Part shown: positions 1 through 8,598 of the stretch, one piece after another
Position numbering within the stretch: position 1 is the stretch's first letter
Layout: each line of letters begins with the position of its first letter
From: Robertkochia marina
GTDB taxonomy: Bacteria > Bacteroidota > Bacteroidia > Flavobacteriales > Flavobacteriaceae
Direction of reading: 5' to 3'
Length of the DNA: 64,000 nucleotides
Assembly: GCF_004799345.1 (NCBI RefSeq)
Contig: NZ_SSMC01000001.1
Location: 1,488,001-1,552,000, forward strand
The notes under the pieces: model-generated
The model's input: the letters and a program-made list of their open reading frames with translations, nothing else
What the model was told of the DNA's origin: nothing
Database searches by the model: none
Made by a program: the position numbers and the translations under genes

Positions 1-547
1 GTATATATATTTCTTAACGGGGTTGCTTTTCATTGGGCTTCTATCCAATGCCTGTGTTAAAGATGTTGATTTTGACCAAAAGGATCAATTCGTGCTCGAG
101 CCGGCCATAGAGGTAAGCCTTGTGTATTTTGATTTTCTGGCTTCCGATTTCGATGAGTTCGATCCGGAAAATTCCAACTCTTATGTAGATTCAACACAGG
201 CCGACCTGTTTTCGCAAGACTTTTTTGATCAGAATCTCAGGGCTGCAGAGTTCACCCTCGTACATACCAATTTGGTGGAAAGGGCTTTTGAGGCAGAGAT
301 CATTTTCCGGGATGCCAATGGAGCTCCCCTATATACTATTATGGTTTTTATTCCCCCTTATGATGGGTCACCCAAGGAAGTGGTTACCCTGATCTATTTT
401 GATGAAAGTCAGATCGGGATCCTTAAAAATACTTTTTCGATCTCCGCAGAGATCAGTTTGTTGCCCGGCAATCCTCCCTTAAGCAATACCTCTGAAGGCT
501 CTATCAAATTTCAATCCAGTGCAATTTTTTATATGGAGTTTGAATGA
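1..547 (+). CDS. Putative lipoprotein, 5' end outside window
   Basis: The reading frame is open to the first base, so the true start lies upstream. An internal TTG at 23 is only an apparent start, because hydrophobic residues continue in frame before it and complete a lipoprotein signal peptide ending in the lipobox LSNAC. The mature part (about 160 residues) is acidic at its N terminus (KDVDFDQKDQF) and looks like an all-beta envelope domain. I recognise no characterised family. It overlaps the next gene by four bases (ATGA), which indicates co-translation with the DUF5723-like protein. It is probably anchored in the outer or inner membrane facing the periplasm. Function unknown. Confidence 0.75.
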   Translation, partial: YIYFLTGLLFIGLLSNACVKDVDFDQKDQFVLEPAIEVSLVYFDFLASDFDEFDPENSNSYVDSTQADLFSQDFFDQNLRAAEFTLVHTNLVERAFEAEIIFRDANGAPLYTIMVFIPPYDGSPKEVVTLIYFDESQIGILKNTFSISAEISLLPGNPPLSNTSEGSIKFQSSAIFYMEFE

Positions 548-1971
548 TCAAGACCTTACTTTACATAGGGCTGCTTTGTGCCTTCATCTTACCCTTGCGA
601 TCCCAGAACAAACAGTTACTGTATAATTTCAGGGAAATACCGCAACAGGTAATGATCAATCCCGGGGCACAGATCCATCAACGCGGGTATGTAGGGGTAC
701 CCTTTCTTTCAGGAATTTCTCTGGGCTTTGGCAGCAGTGGTTTTAATGCCTATGACCTCTTTGCAGATAATGGGGTGAATTTTAATATCAAAGTACGGGA
801 TGTACTATACAGTCTCAACAGGAATGATATCATTGACATGAATCAACAGGTAGAGATCTTGTTTGCGGGGTTTAAGGGCAAGGGCGAAAACAGTAAGGAT
901 TTTTTCAGTTTTGGGATCTACCAGGAATTCGACCTCTACAATTACTGGCCTGAAGACCTGGCCTACCTGGCGTATGAAGGGAATGCAGGAAATACAGGAA
1001 GGGAATATGAACTCCGGGATCTCAATGTACAGGGTGAGATCTTTACCACTCTGCACTTTGGGGTGAATCATCGTTTTAATTCCGACTGGACGGCAGGTGC
1101 TCGGTTCAAAGTATACAGCAGTATGATACACTGGTCGTCTAATAATAACGAAGGTCTGTTTATCACTGTTCCGGGAACGCAAAATATATATTCACATAAT
1201 GTTATTGCCGATATGGCTCTCAATACCTCAGGGTATGCTTCGCTCTGGGATAGAGACATTGACAACGTATCCGAATTTTTTCAGGCCATTGCACCCAACA
1301 GTTTTTTTGGGGGTAATTACGGGGTTGGCCTCGATGTTGGCTTTACCTATACTCCTAATTCCTCCTGGACCTATACCGGAAGCATTACTGACATAGGGAT
1401 GATGTTTCATCAGAATGATACCGAAAGTTATACCCTGAAAGGGGCTTACCAACTTGAAGGTATTCAGTTCTTATTCGGGCAGGCTACCGATGATGATTTT
1501 TTAAATGACTATTGGGAAGATCTGAAGGCAGACCTGGAAGAGCAGCTGCCACTGGATACGATCTCAAGGAATTTCACTTCCTTTCGCCCTGTGAAATTTA
1601 ACGGAGCTGTAATACATAATTTTGGGAATCTGAATTACCGTAAAACCTTTAAGTGTGATTGTGACATAGATGATACCGGCTATGAAAATTCAGTGGGATT
1701 ACAACTTTATGCCGTTAAAAGGCCTCAGCATATCAATGCAGCCCTGACAGCCTTTTATTACCGACGAGTATTCAATTGGCTGCGTTCTAAATTCACCTAT
1801 ACCGTAGACCCATATTCTTATTATAATCTCGGGCTTGGTATTTCAACGCATTTTGCTAATTTTAACGTCTATTTGCTCGCTGATAATTTGGTGGAATTCA
1901 CCAACCTGGCAAAAGCTAACCAGGCATCAGTGCAGTTTGGAATTAATTATATTTTACCGGGCTCCAGATAA
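544..1971 (+). CDS. DUF5723-like secreted envelope protein
   Basis: This is a 475-residue protein with a Sec signal peptide (about residues 1-20, ending LPLRSQ). A conserved block after it (NPGAQIHQRGYVGVPFLSG, then GSSGFNAYDLFADNGV) resembles the N-terminal part of DUF5723 proteins, a family common in Flavobacteriia and thought to form outer-membrane beta structures. The rest has alternating aromatic and hydrophobic residues typical of a beta-barrel and ends in a short hydrophobic strand. It overlaps the upstream lipoprotein gene by four bases and is followed after 8 bp by another secreted protein, so the three probably form one transcript. Role unknown; surface or gliding-related functions are only guesses. 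Confidence 0.7.
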   Translation: MIKTLLYIGLLCAFILPLRSQNKQLLYNFREIPQQVMINPGAQIHQRGYVGVPFLSGISLGFGSSGFNAYDLFADNGVNFNIKVRDVLYSLNRNDIIDMNQQVEILFAGFKGKGENSKDFFSFGIYQEFDLYNYWPEDLAYLAYEGNAGNTGREYELRDLNVQGEIFTTLHFGVNHRFNSDWTAGARFKVYSSMIHWSSNNNEGLFITVPGTQNIYSHNVIADMALNTSGYASLWDRDIDNVSEFFQAIAPNSFFGGNYGVGLDVGFTYTPNSSWTYTGSITDIGMMFHQNDTESYTLKGAYQLEGIQFLFGQATDDDFLNDYWEDLKADLEEQLPLDTISRNFTSFRPVKFNGAVIHNFGNLNYRKTFKCDCDIDDTGYENSVGLQLYAVKRPQHINAALTAFYYRRVFNWLRSKFTYTVDPYSYYNLGLGISTHFANFNVYLLADNLVEFTNLAKANQASVQFGINYILPGSR

Positions 1972-1979
1972 ACCACTTC

Positions 1980-2795
1980 ATGAAACATCTCTTTTTAGTC
2001 TTGTTCGCGCTTATAGTAACCACGGTTACCAGTGCTCAATCAACTTCGCTTAATGACTTTCAATACGTTATTGTACCTCGTAAGTACGAGTTTCAACGAC
2101 AGGAGAACCAGCATAGGTTGAATACCCTTACCAAGTTCTTGTTGGAAAAAGAAGGTTTTGAGGTTTATTTTGAAGGACAACAGCCGGAATTTTTAGCCAA
2201 TGACCTTTGTAAGGCTCTAAAAGCTGACCTTTTGGATGAATCCGGAATGCTGACCACCCGGGTGGTTTTTGTGTTAAGAGATTGCAGAGGTAATGCAGTG
2301 GTAACCACAGGGGAGGGCAGAAGCAAGATCAAAGAGTTTGAACCTTCCTTTCATGAGGCTTTTAAGATGGCTTTCAAAGATATTGAGAAGTTGAACTACC
2401 AGTACCAGCCTTCAACAGAAGAATTGAATGCAGAAAGCACTGCAGCGGTTGATACCGTTTCTGCCGAAGGGGAGGGGATGGATGTACCGTACAATGCCGA
2501 GAATATTGAAGAAACGGAAATTGCCGTGGATAATACCACAACCCGGGCCGCAGAGGTTATTGCCGATAATACAGCCCAACCCGAGGTGCTTTATGCCCAA
2601 CCTTTAGAGAATGGCTTTCAATTGGTCGATATGAGTCCTGCCGTTCGCTTTAAGGTGCGAAAAACAGGGAAGGAGAATACCTTTGCCATTGTTGGCAAAG
2701 ACGGCTTGCTTTACAAATCGGATAATGGTACCTGGATCGCTGAATACTATGAGAATGACACCCTGGTAAAAGAGACTTTTCATGTTAAATTTTAA
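1980..2795 (+). CDS. Secreted protein of unknown function
   Basis: This 271-residue protein has a clear Sec signal peptide (residues 1-19, ending VTSAQ). Residues about 25-140 form a conserved-looking alpha/beta domain (FQYVIVPRKYEF, LLEKEGFEVYFEG, RVVFVLRDCRGNAV, EAFKMAFKDIEKLNY). An acidic, low-complexity linker follows (about 145-205), then a C-terminal beta domain (LVDMSPAVRFKVRKTGKE). It is the third gene of the run starting at the window edge. Its stop codon shares the palindrome TTAA with the stop codon of convergent rarA, so no terminator fits between them. Similar proteins are common as hypotheticals in Flavobacteriia; I cannot assign a function. Confidence 0.7.
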   Translation: MKHLFLVLFALIVTTVTSAQSTSLNDFQYVIVPRKYEFQRQENQHRLNTLTKFLLEKEGFEVYFEGQQPEFLANDLCKALKADLLDESGMLTTRVVFVLRDCRGNAVVTTGEGRSKIKEFEPSFHEAFKMAFKDIEKLNYQYQPSTEELNAESTAAVDTVSAEGEGMDVPYNAENIEETEIAVDNTTTRAAEVIADNTAQPEVLYAQPLENGFQLVDMSPAVRFKVRKTGKENTFAIVGKDGLLYKSDNGTWIAEYYENDTLVKETFHVKF

Positions 2796-4069
2796 TAGCC
2801 GTACTTCCCTTTCCATCTTTTAGATAGAAATTCCTTTTGAGACTGTTCTCTGGCATTATTGCCGGGTTCATAAAAGGTAGTGTTGCTAAGTTCCTCCGGT
2901 AGAAATTCCTGGGCTGCGAAATTCATAGGATAATCATGGGCGTATTTGTAATCATCGCCATAGCCTAATTCCTTCATCAGTTTTGTCGGGGCGTTTCTAA
3001 GGTGCAGAGGCACCGAAAGATCTCCGGTTTGTTTTACCGTTTGTATGGCTTTATTGATTGCCAGGTAAGCCGCATTGCTCTTGGGGGAGGTAGCCAGATA
3101 GGTAGCACATTGACTAAGTACGATACGGGCTTCCGGATAACCGATGGTGGTAACCGCCTGAAAGGTGTTGTTGGCGATGACAAGGGCCGTAGGGTTGGCG
3201 TTGCCGATGTCTTCTGAAGCCAGGATTAACAGTCTTCTGGCAATGAATTTCACATCTTCTCCTCCTTCAATCATTCGGGCAAGCCAATACACCGCCCCGT
3301 TAGGATCGCTGCCCCTGATGGATTTTATGAAGGCGGAAATGATATCGTAATGTTGTTCCCCGGTCTTATCGTAGCGCACAGTGTTTTTTTGAACCAGTTG
3401 AAGTACTTTATCATTGGTGATCACTATCGGGTCTTCATCAAGGGCATTTACGACCAGTTCGAAGATGTTCAGCAATTTTCGTCCGTCGCCACCTGATAGT
3501 TTTATAAGGGCTTCACTTTCGTTGAGCTCAATATTCTTTTGAGACATCTGCGCATCGCTGTGCATGGCCCTTTTCAGCAGATTTTCCAGGTCGTCTTTTC
3601 CAAAGGCATTAAGGGTGTATACCTGACACCGGGAAAGCAGGGCGGGTATAACCTCGAAACTTGGGTTTTCGGTGGTGGCACCGATCAACGTAACCCATCC
3701 CTTTTCAACCGCGCCAAGAAGTGAGTCTTGTTGAGATTTGCTGAAACGGTGTATCTCATCGATAAATAAAAGTGGATTCTTAGCGGTAAAAAGTCCGCCG
3801 CTCTGCTTGGCCTTATCAATAACCTCACGCACGTCTTTTACACCGCTGTTGATGGCGCTTAAGGTGTAAAAAGGTCGTCCGCTTTCAGAGGCTATGATCT
3901 GGGCCAGGGTGGTTTTTCCGGTCCCGGGAGGACCCCAGAATATGAGCGAAGGGATAATGCCTTTTTTAATTTGATTGGTCAGGGAACCCGTGGGACCCAC
4001 CAGGTGTTGCTGACTGATGTATTCTTCCAGGTGTTGTGGACGTATGCGTTCTGCAAGAGGTTGATTCAT
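2792..4069 (-). CDS. rarA: Replication-associated recombination protein A (AAA ATPase)
   Basis: The 425-residue protein is of the RarA/MgsA/WRNIP1 family, a clamp-loader-like ATPase acting at stalled replication forks. Visible motifs are Walker A GPPGTGKT (46-53), Walker B LFIDEIH (101-107), sensor 1 GATTENPS (130-137) and the SRC arginine-finger motif near R147. The C-terminal half carries the family-typical [13 protein letters not shown] and [11 protein letters not shown] blocks and the tetramerisation region (YLAINKAI). Length matches the family. The gene stands alone on the minus strand. Its 3' end overlaps the convergent secreted-protein gene by four bases, and its promoter would lie in the 96-bp gap before the rhomboid gene. 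Confidence 0.95.
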   Translation of the reverse strand: MNQPLAERIRPQHLEEYISQQHLVGPTGSLTNQIKKGIIPSLIFWGPPGTGKTTLAQIIASESGRPFYTLSAINSGVKDVREVIDKAKQSGGLFTAKNPLLFIDEIHRFSKSQQDSLLGAVEKGWVTLIGATTENPSFEVIPALLSRCQVYTLNAFGKDDLENLLKRAMHSDAQMSQKNIELNESEALIKLSGGDGRKLLNIFELVVNALDEDPIVITNDKVLQLVQKNTVRYDKTGEQHYDIISAFIKSIRGSDPNGAVYWLARMIEGGEDVKFIARRLLILASEDIGNANPTALVIANNTFQAVTTIGYPEARIVLSQCATYLATSPKSNAAYLAINKAIQTVKQTGDLSVPLHLRNAPTKLMKELGYGDDYKYAHDYPMNFAAQEFLPEELSNTTFYEPGNNAREQSQKEFLSKRWKGKYGY

Positions 4070-4165
4070 GGTCTAAAATTACAATAAAATTGACTCTGAT
4101 GGCATTTGTAATACTTCTGATGCAGGGGATGGGGCAGGTGGTTTATTTTATTATTTTTAGAGTTC

Positions 4166-4933
4166 ATGAGTTCGACCCGTGATATGAAACAAAAACAGGA
4201 GCTTTCGTTTAGTTTGTGGTACCTGATCATACCTCTTTTCTTTGGTATTGCCATCTGGAGCGTATACTGGATCGAACTGGAATCCGGATGGTATCTGAAT
4301 CACTGGGGCGTTTATCCAAGGTCGATCAAAGGTTTGCCCGGTATAGTGCTGAGCCCGTTTGTGCATAGCTCGGTAGAACACCTGTATCACAATACCCTGC
4401 CATTGATCATACTCAGTACGGCCTTGTTCTATTTTTACAATCGTATTGCCTGGAAGGTGTTGGGTTGGGGATTGTTAATGAGCGGAATATTCACCTGGAT
4501 CCTTGCCCGACCTGCATGGCACATAGGTGCCAGTGGGGTGATCTATATGTTGGTGAGTTTTATATTTTTTAAAGGGCTGTTCGCGCGTAATTACAGGTTG
4601 ATGGCCTTGTCTTTACTGGTGGTTTTTCTTTATGGCAGTATGATATGGTATGTGCTTCCTGTTGATGATAAGATCTCGTGGGAGGGTCACCTGTCTGGTG
4701 GCATTGCCGGATTTATCCTGTCGTTGTTCTTTAAAAATGAGGTGTTGAAGCCGGTTCGTTATCATTGGGAGCGGGAAGATTACAAGGAGGAAGAAGATCC
4801 TTTCATGAAACACTTCGATGAGGAAGGCAATTTTATAGAGCATATTCCCGAAGAAACCCGGGAGGGCGACAAGGATCCGGGGTTAGAGGTACGGTATCAC
4901 TATCGTGAGAACAAAAATGCTGAAAAAAAGTAA
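4166..4933 (+). CDS. Rhomboid-family intramembrane serine protease
   Basis: The 255-residue polytopic membrane protein shows the rhomboid catalytic signature GASG with Ser123 and the partner His175 (EGHLSGG). The first-loop HLYHN (His72, Asn76) corresponds to the oxyanion-stabilising residues. It therefore probably cleaves transmembrane segments of inner-membrane proteins. About six membrane segments lie between residues 17 and 190. A charged cytoplasmic tail of about 65 residues, rich in Glu and Lys, follows and is longer than in minimal rhomboids. An in-frame ATG at 4184 (residue 7) is an alternative start. The stop codon directly abuts the stop of convergent rlmB. Confidence 0.9.
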   Translation: MSSTRDMKQKQELSFSLWYLIIPLFFGIAIWSVYWIELESGWYLNHWGVYPRSIKGLPGIVLSPFVHSSVEHLYHNTLPLIILSTALFYFYNRIAWKVLGWGLLMSGIFTWILARPAWHIGASGVIYMLVSFIFFKGLFARNYRLMALSLLVVFLYGSMIWYVLPVDDKISWEGHLSGGIAGFILSLFFKNEVLKPVRYHWEREDYKEEEDPFMKHFDEEGNFIEHIPEETREGDKDPGLEVRYHYRENKNAEKK

Positions 4934-5668
4934 TTAACTGCGTTGTCGCACCACCTCGTATAAGAAAGCGCCACAGGCAACAGACACATTTAAACTGCCA
5001 ATAGCTCCTTTAAGTGGTAGGGAGGCTCTGTCATCCAGGATCTTTAATACCGAAGACGATATGCCATTGTCTTCTGCCCCCATCACAATAGCAAGCGGTT
5101 CTTTTAAATCTATATCAAAAATGCTGTTCTCAGTTTTTTCAGTAGCCCCGATAACTTTTATGCCGGATGCCTGAAGGTAATATACGGCGTCTTTGATGTG
5201 GTCGGTACGACAGATGGGAACTCTGAATACTGCGCCGGCCGAAGTTTTAACGGTGTCGGCAGTAACGGGTGCAGCGCCCTTTTTTTGAATAATGATCCCA
5301 TGAACCCCGGTACATTCAGCAGTTCTAATGATAGCCCCGAAATTACGAACGTCAGAAAGCTGATCCAATAACAAAAACAAGGGAGTTTCTCTGCTTTCCA
5401 CAACATTCATGACCAGATTCTCCAGGTCGTGAAAATCTACCGGAGAAATATTCGCTACAACACCCTGGTGATTCTTTCGGGTAATGCGGTTTAGCTTCTC
5501 TACGGGAACATAAGAGGCAGAGATGCCCTGTGTTTGGAGCAGGGTTTGCAATTCTGCAAATAAAGGGCCTTTCAACCCTTTTTGGATAAATACTTTGTCG
5601 ATGGTTTTGCCTGCGTTCACCGCTTCGATCACAGCCCTGATGCCAAAGATCTGGTAGTCGTTCTTCAT
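4934..5668 (-). CDS. rlmB: 23S rRNA 2'-O-ribose methyltransferase RlmB-like (SpoU/TrmH family)
   Basis: The protein (244 residues from the chosen start) has the two-part layout of RlmB. An N-terminal RNA-binding domain (YQIFGIRAVIEAVNAG) precedes a C-terminal SPOUT domain with DQLSDVRNFGAIIRTAEC, IVMGAEDNGIS and the knot motif LNVSVACGAFLYEV, which bind S-adenosylmethionine. Family members methylate G2251 of 23S rRNA. The start at 5668 (MKNDYQIFG) is preferred over 5683 because a TATCTTTG promoter element overlaps the codons of the longer form, four bases upstream of this ATG. It converges on the rhomboid gene without spacing. Confidence 0.92.
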   Translation of the reverse strand: MKNDYQIFGIRAVIEAVNAGKTIDKVFIQKGLKGPLFAELQTLLQTQGISASYVPVEKLNRITRKNHQGVVANISPVDFHDLENLVMNVVESRETPLFLLLDQLSDVRNFGAIIRTAECTGVHGIIIQKKGAAPVTADTVKTSAGAVFRVPICRTDHIKDAVYYLQASGIKVIGATEKTENSIFDIDLKEPLAIVMGAEDNGISSSVLKILDDRASLPLKGAIGSLNVSVACGAFLYEVVRQRS

Positions 5669-5672
5669 GGGG

Positions 5673-5680
5673 CAAAGATA
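5673..5680 (-). promoter_or_regulatory. Candidate -7 element of the rlmB promoter
   Basis: On the minus strand the sequence reads TATCTTTG, an exact match to the Bacteroidota -7 consensus TAnnTTTG, ending four bases before the rlmB ATG. No TTG is present at the expected -33 distance. Transcription from here would give a leaderless or nearly leaderless mRNA, which supports the shorter start. Confidence 0.45.
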
Positions 5681-5813
5681 CATAAATACGCTATGGTGCA
5701 GCAGGTGGTTATTGCGAATTCATCTAATTCATTTGGCTTTTTGGCATAAAAAAGTCTCCCTGATCGGGTATTCCTTGACCTGGCTAACATAAATTAAGAA
5801 AGGAGATTGCATC

Positions 5814-7142
5814 CTATTGATTGACTGAGGTTGGTGTAAACAGATCCTGAATTCCGGGAAAGTTCTCATTGGCATCGATCTCTGCTTGGGGATACAAAAA
5901 TCGCTGGGGAATGGTAGAATGATCTCCTTTGAGGGTGCCCAGGATGTCATTTGTTCTTCTTGCATCATGGAACGTTTGAATCGATAGGGGCATTGAGATG
6001 TATTTTTCTTCAAGGATCTCAGTGATCAAAAGTGTTGTATCGGTAGTTGATGAGATTGGGAAATGCCCTTCATAGGTAGCTTCCAGATGTGCTCGCACCT
6101 CATTAAATGGGGTTAGGGCATCCCCTCCGGTTCTGGCTGCTGCCTCCGCTTCGATCAGTTTGGTTTCTACCCAGGAGATCACCGGGAAATTTGCATCAGC
6201 AGCAATAAGGCCTCCCGGGTTCGTATTGAGTACGGAGGCATCAACATCAAAATAATGGTATAGTCTACTCTGGTCTCCGGGGGTGTAGATAATTCTTGGT
6301 TGGGTGTCGTTTAAGAATCGGAATAACAAGGGGTTGTTACAAGTACCAATATGGCCCTTTCTTTGTTCTACGGTGTACTGAAAGTAAAGATTTTTTGCGC
6401 CCTCAGTGTTACTATGATTGATTAAAAGGCCCCCATTGGGAGCTCCAATTCCCCTCTGAGCCTCCAGAAGGGCATTGTTGTAATCTTTAGTGATCAGGTA
6501 ATATCGTGCTTTCAGGCTATGAGCTATCGAAGCCCACCTGGCCTCATTGGATGTGAAAACCTCCATCTGAGAAATGGATACTGGAGCAGAATCCACTTTG
6601 GCGATTGCCTCTGATAGCATTTGTTGTATCCCGCTAAAAACCAAATGCTGGGGGTCATACCTGGGATGTGGGTATTGAAGAGGATTCCCAGCCTCGGAAA
6701 ACGGAATGTCACCAAATAGTGCAGCCATTTCTCCAAAGAGCATGGCCTGCAGTATCATAGCGACCCCTTCAAGGATGGTGTCACCATTAGCAACGGCATA
6801 TTCTCGTACGTAAACTGAATTTGCTATGCCATCGGTATACGCATTAGACCATATAACATCAAAGTCGGGGGGAGACACAGTATAGGATTCATAGGGTGGT
6901 CCGCAACACCTGGCACAGAAAGATATCTGATCTGAAAATGTACTGCCTATTCTTGAAGCATGGCCTGATGATAATTCGGCAACAGCCAAACCAATCTGGC
7001 CAATGATCTCTTCTCCGGGCATAGAGGTGAAGTCATTAGGGGTTGTAGTTGTATCGCTGTTGTAGTTAGAACAGCTCATCAGTAAAAAGAAGAGCACTGT
7101 GAAGATGACAGGTCTAAGATTTTTGAACAAGAAGGAGTTCAT
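5814..7142 (-). CDS. SusD/RagB-like outer-membrane lipoprotein (tandem copy 2)
   Basis: The 442-residue lipoprotein has signal peptide and lipobox LLMSC (Cys24). It belongs to the SusD-like group, surface lids that capture nutrients for a SusC transporter. It is a tandem duplicate of the gene at 7273-8589. The last 120 or so residues are mostly identical (TKLIEAEAAARTGGDAL, FNEVRA, LITEILEEKY, DILGTLKG, PQRFLYPQ, ENFPG, DLFTPT). The N-terminal half is more diverged and contains a cysteine-rich insertion CARCC near residue 73 where the sister has a single Cys. A terminator and a TAnnTTTG element separate it from the sister, so it may be transcribed alone. Substrate unknown. Confidence 0.88.
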   Translation of the reverse strand: MNSFLFKNLRPVIFTVLFFLLMSCSNYNSDTTTTPNDFTSMPGEEIIGQIGLAVAELSSGHASRIGSTFSDQISFCARCCGPPYESYTVSPPDFDVIWSNAYTDGIANSVYVREYAVANGDTILEGVAMILQAMLFGEMAALFGDIPFSEAGNPLQYPHPRYDPQHLVFSGIQQMLSEAIAKVDSAPVSISQMEVFTSNEARWASIAHSLKARYYLITKDYNNALLEAQRGIGAPNGGLLINHSNTEGAKNLYFQYTVEQRKGHIGTCNNPLLFRFLNDTQPRIIYTPGDQSRLYHYFDVDASVLNTNPGGLIAADANFPVISWVETKLIEAEAAARTGGDALTPFNEVRAHLEATYEGHFPISSTTDTTLLITEILEEKYISMPLSIQTFHDARRTNDILGTLKGDHSTIPQRFLYPQAEIDANENFPGIQDLFTPTSVNQ

Positions 7143-7179
7143 AAGGTATTATTCCTTCTTAAATGTAGGAAAAAAATGT

Positions 7180-7187
7180 CAAATATA
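7180..7187 (-). promoter_or_regulatory. Candidate -7 element for the second SusD copy
   Basis: The minus strand reads TATATTTG (TAnnTTTG), about 40 bases upstream of the 7142 start and just downstream of the terminator of the preceding gene. No clear TTG lies 19 bases upstream. The position after a terminator suggests separate expression of this copy. Confidence 0.4.
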
Positions 7188-7198
7188 TTGGTAAGTGA

Positions 7199-7236
7199 AA
7201 TAAAAAAGCCATCCCTGAAAGTTCAGAGATGGCTTT
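7199..7236 (-). terminator. Rho-independent terminator after the first SusD copy
   Basis: On the minus strand a 15-bp stem, AAAGCCATCTCTGAA pairing with TTCAGGGATGGCTTT (one G-T pair), closes a two-base loop and is followed by a T run. It ends the transcript of the 11805->7273 SusC-SusD pair. Confidence 0.8.
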
Positions 7237-7272
7237 ATCAAGCTAATTTAAATATTGATCGGTGTTTGGATC

Positions 7273-8580
7273 CTATTGGTTAACCGGAGTAGGAGTAAAC
7301 AAGTCCTCCAGACCCGGGAAGTTCTCATTAGCGTTGATCTCTACCTGTGGGTAAAGGAAACGCTGAGGGATAGAAGAACCACTACCCTTTAAAGTTCCCA
7401 GAATGTCATCCGTTCTTCTCATATCGTGGAATACCTGAAGTGATCCGGGTAAAGACATGTACTTCTCTTCAAGGATCTCAGTAATCAACTGTTGTCCGCT
7501 TGAAGATGAAGCCGGAAAGCTTCCTCCGTAAGTAGCTTCCAGGTAAGCACGTACTTCGTTGAATGGAGTCAGGGCATCACCACCGGTTCTTGCGGCCGCT
7601 TCTGCCTGGATCAGTTTGGTTTCGATCCATGAAACGATCGGGAAGTTGGCATCGGCGGCAAAAATTCCTCCGGCAGCGGTGTTAGGCTCGGTAAAATCGT
7701 CGTTAAAATAAACAGCAAGACGCTCAGCATCTCCCGGAGTGGCGAGTGCACGAGGGGTAGTGCCATTCATTAAACGAAGCAATAATGGATTATTACACAA
7801 GGCCAGGTACCCGGCACGTTGCTCTACAATAAACTGGTAATAAGAATTCTCTTGTCCGTTGGTTTCCGTATGGAAGGCCTCCAGGTTCCCGGTTGGAGAA
7901 GAGATCCCTAATTGGGCTTCTGCAAGAGCATTTGGATAGTCTCCTGCGATCAGGTAGTAACGAGCTTTCAAGCTATGAGCAACTTCAGCCCAGGTGGCAT
8001 CGTTGGTAGCGAAAACACCTACGGCATTAAGCAATACCTGAGAAGATCCGACTTTGTTGATTCCCTCAGAAAGCATTGCCTGCACTCCGTTAAGAACCTC
8101 GGTCTGACTGTCATAACTAGGGTTTGGAAATTCAAAAGGATCTCCGGCCTCAGAGAAAGGCACGTTTCCGTAAAGCGCGGCGGTTTCTCCGAAAAGCAGG
8201 GCTTCAAGGATCATGGCAGCACCTTCTAACTGAGCGTCACCTTCTTCTATAGCTTTTTCACGTACGAATTTGGCCTGTGCAATTCCGTCTGCGTAGATAT
8301 CATCCCAGGAATCATCAAAATCCTGTGCAGTTACTACATAAGCTTCATACTGCTCATACTGTCTGTCACAACCAGAGAACTGGTCGGTAAATATCGCGGC
8401 ATATCTGGAAGGCTGACTTTCAGAAAGTGAAGCCACAGAAAGACCTACCTGCCCCAGTACTAAATTCCCGGGAGAGTCGGTAAAGTTGTTCGGATCTACA
8501 TTTAGCCCGTCAGTGTAATCGGAACAGCTACCTAATAATAGCCCCGAAACTGCTAAAGCTGAATAAATTATTTTTTTCAT
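7273..8580 (-). CDS. SusD/RagB-like outer-membrane lipoprotein (tandem copy 1)
   Basis: The protein has about 435 residues, a lipoprotein signal peptide and lipobox LLGSC. The start at 8580 (MKKIIYSALAVSG) is preferred; an ATG three codons earlier at 8589 is possible. The body has the alpha-helical SusD-like pattern: LNVDPNNFTDSPGNLVLGQV near the N terminus, the helix AAMILEALLFGETAALYGNVPF that contacts SusC, a TPR-like segment SLKARYYLIAGDYPNAL, and a C-terminal block shared with the 5814 gene. It directly follows the SusC gene (gap of about 9-18 bp), so the two form a transporter pair at the cell surface. No enzyme gene is adjacent, so the ligand cannot be inferred. Confidence 0.9.
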   Translation of the reverse strand: MKKIIYSALAVSGLLLGSCSDYTDGLNVDPNNFTDSPGNLVLGQVGLSVASLSESQPSRYAAIFTDQFSGCDRQYEQYEAYVVTAQDFDDSWDDIYADGIAQAKFVREKAIEEGDAQLEGAAMILEALLFGETAALYGNVPFSEAGDPFEFPNPSYDSQTEVLNGVQAMLSEGINKVGSSQVLLNAVGVFATNDATWAEVAHSLKARYYLIAGDYPNALAEAQLGISSPTGNLEAFHTETNGQENSYYQFIVEQRAGYLALCNNPLLLRLMNGTTPRALATPGDAERLAVYFNDDFTEPNTAAGGIFAADANFPIVSWIETKLIQAEAAARTGGDALTPFNEVRAYLEATYGGSFPASSSSGQQLITEILEEKYMSLPGSLQVFHDMRRTDDILGTLKGSGSSIPQRFLYPQVEINANENFPGLEDLFTPTPVNQ

Positions 8581-8598
8581 GCGTATCATTTTATTTTT

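Noticed and set aside
5669-5683. Five-codon longer start of rlmB
   Set aside because: The codons overlap a TATCTTTG promoter element, and the family normally begins at the following Met.
5746-5806. Possible terminator after the SusD copy at 5814
   Set aside because: ATCTCC and GGAGAC-type arms exist with a T run, but the stem is short, has a mismatch and encloses a loop of more than 40 bases; too weak to call.
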